Positions 52,372-60,341 of a DNA stretch of 64,000 nucleotides are shown here, in pieces; position 1 is the stretch's first letter; each line of letters opens with the position of its first letter. The notes under the pieces are model-generated. The model ran no database searches and was not told the DNA's origin. It saw only the letters and a list, made by a program, of their open reading frames with translations. The position numbers and the translations under genes were made by a program. The stretch comes from Brevibacillus parabrevis. GTDB lineage: Bacteria > Bacillota > Bacilli > Brevibacillales > Brevibacillaceae. The DNA is taken from assembly GCF_003710905.1 (NCBI RefSeq), contig NZ_RHHV01000012.1, positions 496,001-560,000 on the forward strand, written 5' to 3'.

Positions 52372-52857
52372 ATGATTGTGAACGAACAAATAAAGGCGGC
52401 AGAAGTCAGCCTCACTGGAGTGGACGGAGAAGACCTCGGGATTGTCGCTACCAAAGTCGCGTTGCAAATGGCAAAAGAGCAAGGCGTCGACCTGGTGTGC
52501 CTCTCGCTGGCGACAAGTCCGCCTCCGTGCCAACTCGTAAACCGCACGAATCATAAAGAACAGCTCAATCGCGAAAAGGCCAAGCAGCGCAAGGCAGAAA
52601 AAGGCATGAAAGTAAAAGAGCTGCGCCTGAGCGCTTTTATCGAAGATCACGATTACGAGACGAAAAAGCGACAAGCCGAAAAAATATTGGCGGCAGGCGA
52701 CGCCGTGCAATTGACCGTGCGCCTGGAGAAAAAAGAGAGCCAGGAAGCGAAAAAGCTCGTCGAGGGGCTGGTCAAAGAGCTGGCGCATTGCGGAAAACAA
52801 GATAAAGGGATTCAAGTGAGCGGCAAACAAGTTGTTGCCGTCCTGCTCCCCAAATAA
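52372..52857 (+). CDS. Divergent IF-3 paralogue
   Basis: 161 residues with both IF-3 domains: N-terminal IVNEQIKAAEVSLTGVDGEDLGIV and a C-terminal KVKELRLSAFIEDHDYETKKRQAEKILA followed by VQLTVRLEKKESQEAKKLVEGL. IF-3 binds the 30S subunit and checks start-codon pairing. The conserved MDYGKF-type motif after PPxCR in ordinary IF-3 is replaced here (SPPPCQLVNRTNHK), and rpmI/rplT do not follow, so this is not the housekeeping infC locus. A role in stress or antibiotic-specific initiation is conceivable. It starts at ATG 52372, divergent from the MarR gene; DUF4184 follows 17 bp later. Confidence 0.82.
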   Translation: MIVNEQIKAAEVSLTGVDGEDLGIVATKVALQMAKEQGVDLVCLSLATSPPPCQLVNRTNHKEQLNREKAKQRKAEKGMKVKELRLSAFIEDHDYETKKRQAEKILAAGDAVQLTVRLEKKESQEAKKLVEGLVKELAHCGKQDKGIQVSGKQVVAVLLPK

Positions 52858-52874
52858 ACAAAGCGAGTGATTTC

Positions 52875-53657
52875 ATGCCATTTACTTTTTCGCATCCGGC
52901 GATTGTGCTGCCGCTAAGAAAGTTTGCCTGGGTATCGTTCCCGGCGCTTGTGCTTGGCAGCATGGCTCCGGACTTTGAGTATTTTTTGCGGTTGGCGCCT
53001 TACAGCGTCTACAGCCATACGACACTCGGACTGTTTACCTTTGACTTGCCGCTCGTCATGCTGCTTTATTTGCTGTATCGGTTTGTCGTGGAGAAAGGCT
53101 TGCTGGCGGTTGTGCCCCTGTGGGTGGCAAAGGGCTTGGCTGGCGACAAGGGCTGGGACCAGGCGAATCGCGGGCGAGGGCGAAGCTTCTTTTTATCGTT
53201 TGTGATTTTCGCTTATTCCGCTTTGCTGGGGAGCTTCAGTCACGTCCTCTGGGATTCTTTTACCCATGACCGGGGAAGCATGGTGGAACGATTTGCCTTG
53301 CTACAACAACGCATTTCGCTTGCTGCTTGGGAGGTTCCCATCTACAAGCTGCTCCAGCACGGAGGCACGCTGGTGGGCGGACTGGCTATTGTGTACGTCA
53401 TCTGGCGTTGCGGGCGTGAGCGGAGGGAGAGAAGTATCCAAGTCGAGCAGGCGGCAGCGCATGTGAAAGGGCTGTTTTGGATCGGCGTAGCGGCCGTGGG
53501 CATGGTTGTAGCTTGTTGGGATGCGCTTTTTGTCAAAGGCGTTTCGCCTGTCTTGTATCCGCTGCAGCATGTCGTTCCGTTCATCTCGGGGGCATTGCTC
53601 GGGGTGTGCCTTTTCGCTCCAGTGGTGAGTAGGTTCGGCTTGAAAAATAAAGCTTAG
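52875..53657 (+). CDS. DUF4184 membrane protein
   Basis: 260 residues with about six transmembrane helices. The N-terminal PFTFSHPAIVLPL, GSMAPDFEYFLRL and SHVLWDSFTHDRG match DUF4184, related to the YdjM-type membrane hydrolases with conserved histidine and aspartate residues (H, PD, H...D). Whether it is catalytic is unknown. ATG 52875 has a gcgagtga-type site and it is likely cotranscribed with the IF-3 paralogue. A bidirectional terminator follows. Confidence 0.8.
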   Translation: MPFTFSHPAIVLPLRKFAWVSFPALVLGSMAPDFEYFLRLAPYSVYSHTTLGLFTFDLPLVMLLYLLYRFVVEKGLLAVVPLWVAKGLAGDKGWDQANRGRGRSFFLSFVIFAYSALLGSFSHVLWDSFTHDRGSMVERFALLQQRISLAAWEVPIYKLLQHGGTLVGGLAIVYVIWRCGRERRERSIQVEQAAAHVKGLFWIGVAAVGMVVACWDALFVKGVSPVLYPLQHVVPFISGALLGVCLFAPVVSRFGLKNKA

Positions 53658-53675
53658 AAAAGAATGCTGGCAACG

Positions 53676-53706
53676 AAAAAATCCCTCCTTCTTGAGAGGG
53701 ATTTCA
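53676..53706. terminator. Bidirectional terminator between DUF4184 and spoVK genes
   Basis: Stem aaatccctc / gagggattt with 8-nt loop. The T6 run is on the minus strand, so it mainly serves spoVK. Confidence 0.8.
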
Positions 53707-53733
53707 TTGTATGGATGGGGAGACGCGGCAGCC

Positions 53734-54684
53734 CTATATGGTGAAATCCTCGGATTTTAGCGTCAGTAAATCTTCTTTCGTTGGCTCATACACCTTCAAC
53801 AAGCGCACAGCTTGCACCCGGATTGCTTTTTCGATGTTATTTCGAACAAATCGCGCATTGCTGAAGTTCTCGATGAAAGGATCGTTAAGAGCTGCCGTTA
53901 CTCGCCGTCTCAATTTCTCACTGGCGTCCTTGCTCAGTTCGTATTCCTTGTTCTTTGACATTAGATGAGCAATTTCCATTAATTCATCTGCATCGTAGTC
54001 AGTAAACTTGATATGAACCGGAAAGCGGGAGGGCATTCCTGGATTGAGTTCAAGAAAAGAGTCCATCTCCTCGTTGTACCCGGCGATGATACAAACAAAC
54101 TCATTGCCGTAATCTTCAAGTGATTTCGTCAGGCAGTCGATGGCTTCTTTTCCAAAATCTTTTTCGCCGCCGCGCGCCAACGAATAAGCTTCATCGATGA
54201 ACAAGATGCCGCCAAGCGCTTTTTTGACCAAATCTCTTGTTTTCTGGGCCGTATGCCCGATAAATTCCCCCACAAGATCTGCGCGCTCGACCTCAATCAA
54301 GTGGCCTTTTGACAATACCCCCATTTCTTTAAAGATTTTGCCGAACAGTCGGGCGATCGTTGTTTTTCCTGTGCCAGGATTTCCTTTGAACACCATGTGG
54401 AATACTTGCTTTTCGATTTTCAGTCCATGCTTTTCCCGTTCTTTATTCATTTTGATGAGCGCATAAATTTCGTAAATCGTCTTTTTGGCTTCATGCAAGC
54501 CAATCAGGTTTTCCAACTCATCAAAGACAGAAGCCAAATTGGCACTTGCTGAAGCACGAACAATTTCAGCCAAAGTATTCGGTTGTTTAATACGCAACGG
54601 TCGATTGAAAACGACCTGAATACGATTGGAACTGCTGGACGATTCATGTACATCTGCTGCTGAACTCGCTCCTGCTTGCTTCAC
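53734..54684 (-). CDS. spoVK: Stage V sporulation protein K, AAA+ ATPase
   Basis: 316 residues. CbxX/CfqX-type AAA+ core: LIGLHEAKKTIYEIYALIK, Walker A GNPGTGKTTIARLFGK (about residue 105), Walker B ILFIDEAYSLARGG, sensor IIAGYNEEM and GMPSRF. SpoVK acts in the mother cell during stage V. I prefer GTG 54684 because caggtg is six bases upstream; GTG 54693 is too close to its site. The 55-residue N-terminal serine-rich stretch is variable. It lies between hfq and hflX as in B. subtilis, but accessory genes separate it from hfq here. Confidence 0.9.
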   Translation of the reverse strand: MKQAGASSAADVHESSSSSNRIQVVFNRPLRIKQPNTLAEIVRASASANLASVFDELENLIGLHEAKKTIYEIYALIKMNKEREKHGLKIEKQVFHMVFKGNPGTGKTTIARLFGKIFKEMGVLSKGHLIEVERADLVGEFIGHTAQKTRDLVKKALGGILFIDEAYSLARGGEKDFGKEAIDCLTKSLEDYGNEFVCIIAGYNEEMDSFLELNPGMPSRFPVHIKFTDYDADELMEIAHLMSKNKEYELSKDASEKLRRRVTAALNDPFIENFSNARFVRNNIEKAIRVQAVRLLKVYEPTKEDLLTLKSEDFTI

Positions 54685-54909
54685 CCGTGTCACCTGCCTT
54701 GACCATCATACAAAAAGTATACTCAGGGAGCCGATAAAAGCTGCCTATTTTTCAAAAATGAAGGTGTTAATTTACATATTATGGAATTTTTGAAGGGTGT
54801 CACTGAGATGCTGCTCAAAGTGGTTTGCTTTTTCCGATGAAAAATGTAGAGAGTATTATGCAAATTTACATTGTATTGTAAAATATTCAAATCGAGGAGC
54901 TGATCGTTT

Positions 54910-55527
54910 GTGAGCGAGTTTACATCCGGCTTTTTAATGGAGCGCATCCATATGGGGAAAGTTGCAAAATACGCGCAAAGCAGATCTGTTATGAAGGAAC
55001 TGAATCATAAATGGATCGTTTATTTGACAGAGGGTGATAACGACGCTGGAATAATGGACATGTCTCATGAATATCCAGTCATGTATTTTGACCATGAGGA
55101 AGATCATGGTTGGGGTTATCGCATATACGATCATGGAAAAATCATTGCCAGCCTGCGAATAAACTACGAATTAGAGGAAGGATTGCTTTGGGAAATGGCT
55201 CAGGAGAGATACCCTGAGGGAGATCTGATTGAGATTGTATACAAACAGGCAGGCGACGAACTGAGAGAGGAAATAAAAAACAATTTCGATGAGCTGATCT
55301 TGCAATCATTTGCCGAAGCCAATATCGGCAGCTTCGCCGTTTTTGGTTTTACACATGAACAACTAGAGACACTAAACGCTACTTTGACGCCTTCAGAAGT
55401 ACGTTCTGGCAGCAATATATTTCAGATTGTAAATACCTTTAAAAGCGTTTTGCAATTAGAAGAGATGAGCTGGATCAACTATGATCATGTTGTCGAGGAT
55501 GCTAATTACGATCTCATGTTTGACTGA
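54910..55527 (+). CDS. Hypothetical protein, no family recognised
   Basis: 205 residues from GTG 54910 (aggag ten bases upstream). Acidic, soluble, with no signal peptide or membrane helix. The middle (MDMSHEYPVMYFDHEEDHGW, GYRIYDHGKIIASLRINYE) looks like a mixed alpha/beta fold; the C-terminal part (FAVFGFTHEQLETLNATLTP, IFQIVNTFKSVLQLEEMSW) may be helical. No catalytic motif is evident. An 18-bp interrupted palindrome (TTTACA-N6-TGTAAA, 54865-54882) lies upstream. Its base composition is more AT-rich than its neighbours, suggesting later acquisition. Confidence 0.7.
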   Translation: MSEFTSGFLMERIHMGKVAKYAQSRSVMKELNHKWIVYLTEGDNDAGIMDMSHEYPVMYFDHEEDHGWGYRIYDHGKIIASLRINYELEEGLLWEMAQERYPEGDLIEIVYKQAGDELREEIKNNFDELILQSFAEANIGSFAVFGFTHEQLETLNATLTPSEVRSGSNIFQIVNTFKSVLQLEEMSWINYDHVVEDANYDLMFD

Positions 55528-55618
55528 CTCTCGCCACCCTACTTGGATACAATGGCTTGAATATAAAGGGGAAGCCTCAAGTGGTAATTGAAAATTTGCT
55601 AATGGAAACAAGGCGGTC

Positions 55619-55664
55619 CATACCACACATCACACCCGTAACGAAATGGGCAAAATGTGGTATG
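55619..55664. repeat. Inverted repeat in the hflX promoter region
   Basis: Arms cataccaca (55619-55627) and tgtggtatg (55656-55664) are exact complements separated by 28 bp. The right arm overlaps a TATGAT -10-like hexamer (55661-55666), so a regulator or RNA hairpin could control hflX. Confidence 0.5.
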
Positions 55665-55689
55665 ATAAGAGAAGAAAGGGCGTGAATCG

Positions 55690-56982
55690 GTGAACGATCT
55701 GATCAAAACGAAAGAAACGGCGATCTTGGTCGGTTGCTTTTTGGATAACCGCGATGCAGAGCGAACACGTCTCTCCATGGAAGAATTGCATGAGTTGGCT
55801 GCCACTGCTGGCGTTGAGGTGCTCGATGTCGTGACGCAGAACCGGGATCGAATCGACTCGGCCTGGTATCTCGGGACGGGCAAAATTGATGAAATTGCCG
55901 AAAAGGCCCATGAGCTGGACATTGATGTGGTCATTTTCAACGACGAGCTGTCGCCGAGTCAGACGCGCAATCTCGACAGGATATTCGATTGCAAGGTCAT
56001 CGACCGGACGCAGCTCATTCTGGATATATTTGCTGGACGGGCGCAGTCCCGCGAAGGGAAAATTCAAGTCGAGCTTGCCCAGTACAATTATTTGCTGCCA
56101 CGTCTCGCAGGGCAAGGGAAGCAGCTCTCCCGGCTTGGCGGGGGAATCGGTACGCGCGGTCCCGGTGAAACCAAGCTGGAAAGCGACCGACGCCATATCC
56201 GCAAACGGATCAGCGAGCTGAAACAGCAGTTGGAAGACACCGTCCGCACGAGACAGCTGCATCGGGAGCGCCGCAAGAAAAACAAAGTGTTCCAGATTGC
56301 GCTGGTCGGGTATACAAACGCGGGAAAATCGACCATTCTCAATCAATTGACGCAAGCCAATACGCTGCAAGAAGATAAGCTGTTTGCCACATTGGACCCG
56401 ACGACAAGACAGCTGGAGTTGCCAAGCGGCCTGGAAGTGCTCCTGACAGATACCGTTGGATTCATTCAGGACTTGCCGACGAGCTTGGTCGCTGCGTTCC
56501 GCTCTACGTTGGAAGGGGTAAAGGAAGCAGATTTGATTTTGCATGTGGTCGATAGCCACCATCCTGATTTTCAGGTGCACATGGAGGTTGTCGATAAAAT
56601 TTTGCGCGAGTTGAAAGCGGAAGAAATTCCGCAACTCGTCGTATTCAACAAAGCGGACCTTTTGACAGAACGGTCTTACTTGCCGCATGCGGAGGATTCA
56701 ATCCTCATTTCGGCCATGCGCAAGGAGGATCAGCAAAAGCTGCTGGCGAGACTGGAAGCTTTTGCGCTCGCTTCCTTCCATGAACTGAAGCTGCGTGTTC
56801 CGGTGGAGCGCGGAGATATTTTGTCCCTTTTGCATCGTGAAGGGGTTGAAATGGAACAGCAATTTAATGAAGAAGAGGAGTCATACCTGGTCACTGTACG
56901 CGTGAACCGGGACCATCCGATCTATGGGCGGATTGCTCCTTTTCTCCTGGATAAACCAGAGACTGTTGAAGAGAGTTGGTAA
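55690..56982 (+). CDS. hflX: GTPase HflX
   Basis: 430 residues. N-terminal HflX domain (LYLGTGKIDEI-type segment WYLGTGKIDEIAEKAHELDI, FNDELSPSQTRNLDRIF), glycine-rich ETKLESDRRHIRKRI linker, then the G domain with G1 GYTNAGKST (about residue 206), G3 DTVGF and G4 NKAD. HflX splits stalled or heat-damaged ribosomes. Start GTG 55690 after aaagggcg. The following gene (ynbB) starts nine bases after the stop, the ynbA-ynbB order of B. subtilis. Confidence 0.94.
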   Translation: MNDLIKTKETAILVGCFLDNRDAERTRLSMEELHELAATAGVEVLDVVTQNRDRIDSAWYLGTGKIDEIAEKAHELDIDVVIFNDELSPSQTRNLDRIFDCKVIDRTQLILDIFAGRAQSREGKIQVELAQYNYLLPRLAGQGKQLSRLGGGIGTRGPGETKLESDRRHIRKRISELKQQLEDTVRTRQLHRERRKKNKVFQIALVGYTNAGKSTILNQLTQANTLQEDKLFATLDPTTRQLELPSGLEVLLTDTVGFIQDLPTSLVAAFRSTLEGVKEADLILHVVDSHHPDFQVHMEVVDKILRELKAEEIPQLVVFNKADLLTERSYLPHAEDSILISAMRKEDQQKLLARLEAFALASFHELKLRVPVERGDILSLLHREGVEMEQQFNEEEESYLVTVRVNRDHPIYGRIAPFLLDKPETVEESW

Positions 56983-56990
56983 GATCACCT

Positions 56991-58268
56991 ATGTTTCAAT
57001 ATTTTTCTCACGGGGAAAAGCTTCGTCCTCTCGTCCTGGAGGTAGAAGCGATGATCTCCGAAAGACATCGTCAAATTTCCGCGCTGGTGGACACCAATCA
57101 ATTGAAGGTGCTGCGCTCTTTTCAAAAGCATGAGGTAAACGAATTTCACTTTTCGCCATCGACCGGATACGGATACGACGACTCCGGCCGGGCTACGCTG
57201 GAATCGATCTACGCAGACGTTTTTGGCGGCGAGGCGGCGCTGGTTAGACCGCACATCATTTCCGGAACGCATGCGATTGCCATCTCGCTGTTTGGGATTT
57301 TGCGTCCTGGCGACGATTTGCTCTACATCACGGGCAAGCCGTATGACACGTTGGAAGAGGTCGTAGGTGTGCGCGGCGAAGGCCAAGGTTCGCTGAAAGA
57401 ATACGGGATCGGGTACAGCTATGTGCCTTTGACACCGGAGGGCGAAATCGATTTTGTCGCGGTGGCGCAGGCGATTACGCCCAAGACAAAAGTGATTGGC
57501 ATTCAGCGCTCGCGCGGTTATGCGGATCGTCCGTCCTTTACGATCGCCAAAATCCGCGAGATGATCCGCATGGTCAAGGAAATCAATCCGGCGCTGATCG
57601 TGTTTGTAGACAACTGCTACGGTGAATTTACGGAAGAGCTGGAGCCGCTGCATGTCGGCGCAGACATTATGGCTGGCTCGCTCATCAAAAACCCGGGCGG
57701 CGGTCTGGTCAAGACTGGCGGATACATTGTCGGGCGGGAAGACCTTGTGCGTCTCGCTTCGTTCCGGATGGCAGCACCAGGGATTGGCGCAGAGGGTGGA
57801 GCTTCGCTGTACTCGCTGTTGGAAATGTTTCAAGGCTTTTTCCTGGCGCCGCACGTCGTGGGAGAAGCGCTGAAAGGCGCGGTGTTCTCCTCCGCCTTGC
57901 TGGAACGACTCGGCTTTCAGACCAATCCGCTCTGGCATGAACCGCGCACGGACCTCATTCAGTCTGTCGCTTTTGGCAGTGCGGAACGGCTGATTACTTT
58001 TTGCCAAGGGATTCAAAAAGCAGCTCCCGTCGATTCGCACGTCACGCCGTACCCGAGCGAAATGCCGGGGTATGCAGACCCGGTTATCATGGCGGCGGGA
58101 ACGTTCATTCAAGGAGCGAGCATCGAGTTTTCCGCAGACGGTCCGATTCGCCCGCCATACTTGGGCTTTGTGCAAGGCGGTTTGACGTACTCGCATGTCA
58201 AAGTAGGGATTTTGACGGCGTTAAACGGCTTGCTGGACAAAGGATTGCTCGAATTGCCTGAGGCGTAA
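56991..58268 (+). CDS. ynbB: PLP-dependent YnbB, methionine gamma-lyase/aluminum-resistance family
   Basis: 425 residues, fold-type I PLP enzyme of the aluminum-resistance group. The PLP lysine is in MAGSLIKNPGGG (about residue 230), preceded by VFVDNCYGEFTEELEP; PHIISGTHAIAISLFGIL forms the phosphate-binding region. Substrate is unknown. ATG 56991 is used; TTG 56976 would overlap hflX. It lies between hflX and glnR as in B. subtilis and ends at a strong terminator. Confidence 0.88.
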   Translation: MFQYFSHGEKLRPLVLEVEAMISERHRQISALVDTNQLKVLRSFQKHEVNEFHFSPSTGYGYDDSGRATLESIYADVFGGEAALVRPHIISGTHAIAISLFGILRPGDDLLYITGKPYDTLEEVVGVRGEGQGSLKEYGIGYSYVPLTPEGEIDFVAVAQAITPKTKVIGIQRSRGYADRPSFTIAKIREMIRMVKEINPALIVFVDNCYGEFTEELEPLHVGADIMAGSLIKNPGGGLVKTGGYIVGREDLVRLASFRMAAPGIGAEGGASLYSLLEMFQGFFLAPHVVGEALKGAVFSSALLERLGFQTNPLWHEPRTDLIQSVAFGSAERLITFCQGIQKAAPVDSHVTPYPSEMPGYADPVIMAAGTFIQGASIEFSADGPIRPPYLGFVQGGLTYSHVKVGILTALNGLLDKGLLELPEA

Positions 58269-58285
58269 ACGGTTTTTACAAAAGG

Positions 58286-58325
58286 AAAGACGGCATTCTC
58301 TCGGATGGGAGAAGCCGTCTTTTTG
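58286..58325 (+). terminator. Intrinsic terminator after ynbB
   Basis: aaagacggc..ttctc / gagaa..gccgtcttt with T5 tail. Confidence 0.85.
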
Positions 58326-58434
58326 CTATTCGACTGTGCGCGGACGGTACTGCGAAAAACAACCATTGAGACAGGCATGTCGTGGGTTCCATACGGGGAT
58401 AACGTGGATTTTTTCAAAAGAGGTCACTTTCTTG

Positions 58435-58451
58435 CGTAATATTTTCTAACA
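58435..58451. promoter_or_regulatory. GlnR/TnrA box upstream of glnRA
   Basis: CGTAATATTTTCTAACA matches TGTNAN7TNACA except the first base. It ends five bases before the -35, the usual place for GlnR autoregulation of glnRA. Confidence 0.7.
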
Positions 58452-58455
58452 TCCG

Positions 58456-58484
58456 TTGACAGTGTTTGTGCTTTTGCATAAAAT
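58456..58484 (+). promoter_or_regulatory. Sigma-A promoter for glnRA
   Basis: TTGACA, 17-bp spacer, TAAAAT, 36 bp before glnR. Confidence 0.75.
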
Positions 58485-58519
58485 AAAGCATAAGGAAAAC
58501 GATAGAGGAGGGACAAGTC

Positions 58520-58930
58520 ATGAGTGATGACCTTCGCCGGAATATGGCCCTCTTTCCAATTGGGATCGTCATGAAGCTGACTGATCTCACTGCGAGACAG
58601 ATACGCTACTATGAGCAAAATGACCTGATTCAACCGGCTCGCACGGAAGGAAAGCAGCGGCTTTTCTCCTTCAATGATGTAGACCGACTGTTGGAGATCA
58701 AGGAACTGATTGAAAAAGGGCTCAACATTGCAGGGATCAAGCAAGTCTTGAAATTGCAAGAGTCTGTCATGGAACCGACGGAAATTTCTACAACGTCCGA
58801 AGTAAAGCGCAAGGACATGTCTGACAAGGAACTGCATCAGCTGCTAAGGCAACAAATCATGTATCGCAATGCAGCCCGCCCAGGCGAGGACGCATTGATT
58901 CGTGGAGAGCTTTCCCGCTTCTTCCACTGA
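58520..58930 (+). CDS. glnR: Nitrogen regulator GlnR
   Basis: 136-residue MerR-type repressor. DNA-binding N-terminus ALFPIGIVMKLTDLTARQIRYYE, QNDLIQPARTEGKQRLFSFNDVDRL; the C-terminal tail (about 100-136) in the family senses feedback-inhibited glutamine synthetase. It represses glnRA when nitrogen is plentiful. ATG 58520 follows gaggaggg. glnA follows 34 bp later. Confidence 0.95.
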   Translation: MSDDLRRNMALFPIGIVMKLTDLTARQIRYYEQNDLIQPARTEGKQRLFSFNDVDRLLEIKELIEKGLNIAGIKQVLKLQESVMEPTEISTTSEVKRKDMSDKELHQLLRQQIMYRNAARPGEDALIRGELSRFFH

Positions 58931-58964
58931 TATAAAGTTGTGAGAGAGACAGGAGGAGAGAAAT

Positions 58965-60299
58965 GTGAGCAAGTACACAAGAGAAGACATTATGCGATTG
59001 GCCCAAGAAGAGGACGTGAGATACATCCGTCTGCAGTTTACCGACCTGCTGGGGATTATCAAAAACGTGGAGATTCCTTCTTCCCAACTGCCGAAAGCAT
59101 TGGACAACAAAATGATGTTTGACGGTTCTTCTATCGAAGGTTTTGTTCGTATTGAGGAATCGGATATGTACCTGGTACCGGATTTGGATACTTGGGTTGT
59201 ATTCCCGTGGGGTAACGAGCATGGGAAAGTTGCACGTCTGATCTGTGACATCTATATGCCAGATGGCTCTCCATTCGAGGGTGACCCTCGCTACATTTTG
59301 AAACGCGCGCTGAAAGAAGCAGAAGAAATGGGCTTCTCCGCGTTTAACGTGGGACCAGAACCTGAGTTCTTCCTGTTCAAGCTCAACGACAAAGGCGAAC
59401 CTACGCTTGACCTGAACGATCAGGGTGGCTATTTTGACTTTGCTCCACTCGACCTCGGCGAAAACTGCCGTCGCGATATCGTTTTGACGCTGGAAAAAAT
59501 GGGCTTTGAAATCGAAGCTTCTCACCACGAAGTGGCTCCAGGCCAACACGAGATCGACTTCAAATACGCAAATGCTTTGCAAGCAGCTGACCAAATCTTG
59601 ACGTTCAAGCTGGTTGTCAAAACGATTGCGCAAAAACACGGCTTGCATGCGACATTCATGCCAAAACCGCTGTACGGCGTAGCGGGTTCCGGTATGCACG
59701 CGAACCAATCCTTGTTCCGTGGCAATGAAAATGCTTTTTATGACGAGACAGACGAAATGGGCTTGAGCCAAACAGCGAAGCATTACCTCGCAGGTATTTT
59801 GCAGCATGCTCGCGGTTTCACAGCGATCACCAACCCGTTGGTGAACTCCTACAAACGTCTGGTGCCTGGCTATGAAGCGCCTTGCTACGTGGCATGGTCC
59901 GCGAAGAACCGCTCTCCTTTGATCCGTATCCCTGCCTCCCGCGGCATGGGAACTCGCATCGAAGTGCGCAGCCCAGACCCGGCAACAAACCCATACCTCG
60001 CTTTGGCTGTCATGCTGAAAGCAGGCTTGGATGGTATCAAAAACAAAGTGACTGTGCCGCCAGCCATCGATCGCAACATCTACGTGATGACTGAGCAAGA
60101 TCGCGAAGCAAACGGCATCGAAAACTTGCCAGCAACATTGAAAGAAGCAATCGAGTGCCTGAAAGCCGATCCAGTGATCTGCGAAGCGCTGGGCGAGCAT
60201 GCACTGATGCACTTCATCGAAGCAAAAGAAATCGAGTGGGACATGTTCCGCACACGCGTTCACGACTGGGAGCGCGAGCAGTACATGGCTGCTTATTAA
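58965..60299 (+). CDS. glnA: Glutamine synthetase type I-alpha
   Basis: 444-residue GlnA, joins glutamate and ammonia using ATP. Signatures are DGSSIEGF, the metal/ATP segment [36 protein letters not shown] and [19 protein letters not shown]. The length and absence of the 25-residue insertion and adenylylation tyrosine loop mark the Gram-positive I-alpha type, regulated by feedback and by GlnR contact. Start GTG 58965 after aggaggag. A terminator overlaps the boundary of the integrated element. Confidence 0.97.
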   Translation: MSKYTREDIMRLAQEEDVRYIRLQFTDLLGIIKNVEIPSSQLPKALDNKMMFDGSSIEGFVRIEESDMYLVPDLDTWVVFPWGNEHGKVARLICDIYMPDGSPFEGDPRYILKRALKEAEEMGFSAFNVGPEPEFFLFKLNDKGEPTLDLNDQGGYFDFAPLDLGENCRRDIVLTLEKMGFEIEASHHEVAPGQHEIDFKYANALQAADQILTFKLVVKTIAQKHGLHATFMPKPLYGVAGSGMHANQSLFRGNENAFYDETDEMGLSQTAKHYLAGILQHARGFTAITNPLVNSYKRLVPGYEAPCYVAWSAKNRSPLIRIPASRGMGTRIEVRSPDPATNPYLALAVMLKAGLDGIKNKVTVPPAIDRNIYVMTEQDREANGIENLPATLKEAIECLKADPVICEALGEHALMHFIEAKEIEWDMFRTRVHDWEREQYMAAY

Positions 60300-60306
60300 T
60301 TGAGTT

Positions 60307-60341
60307 GAGCCCTTGCGCCTGTAAGCGTAGGGGCTCTTTTT
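60307..60341 (+). terminator. glnA terminator at the element boundary
   Basis: 12-bp stem gagcccttgcgc / gcgtaggggctc (two wobbles) with a 6-nt loop and T5; its tail reaches the stop codon of the convergent integrase gene at 60340. Confidence 0.8.
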
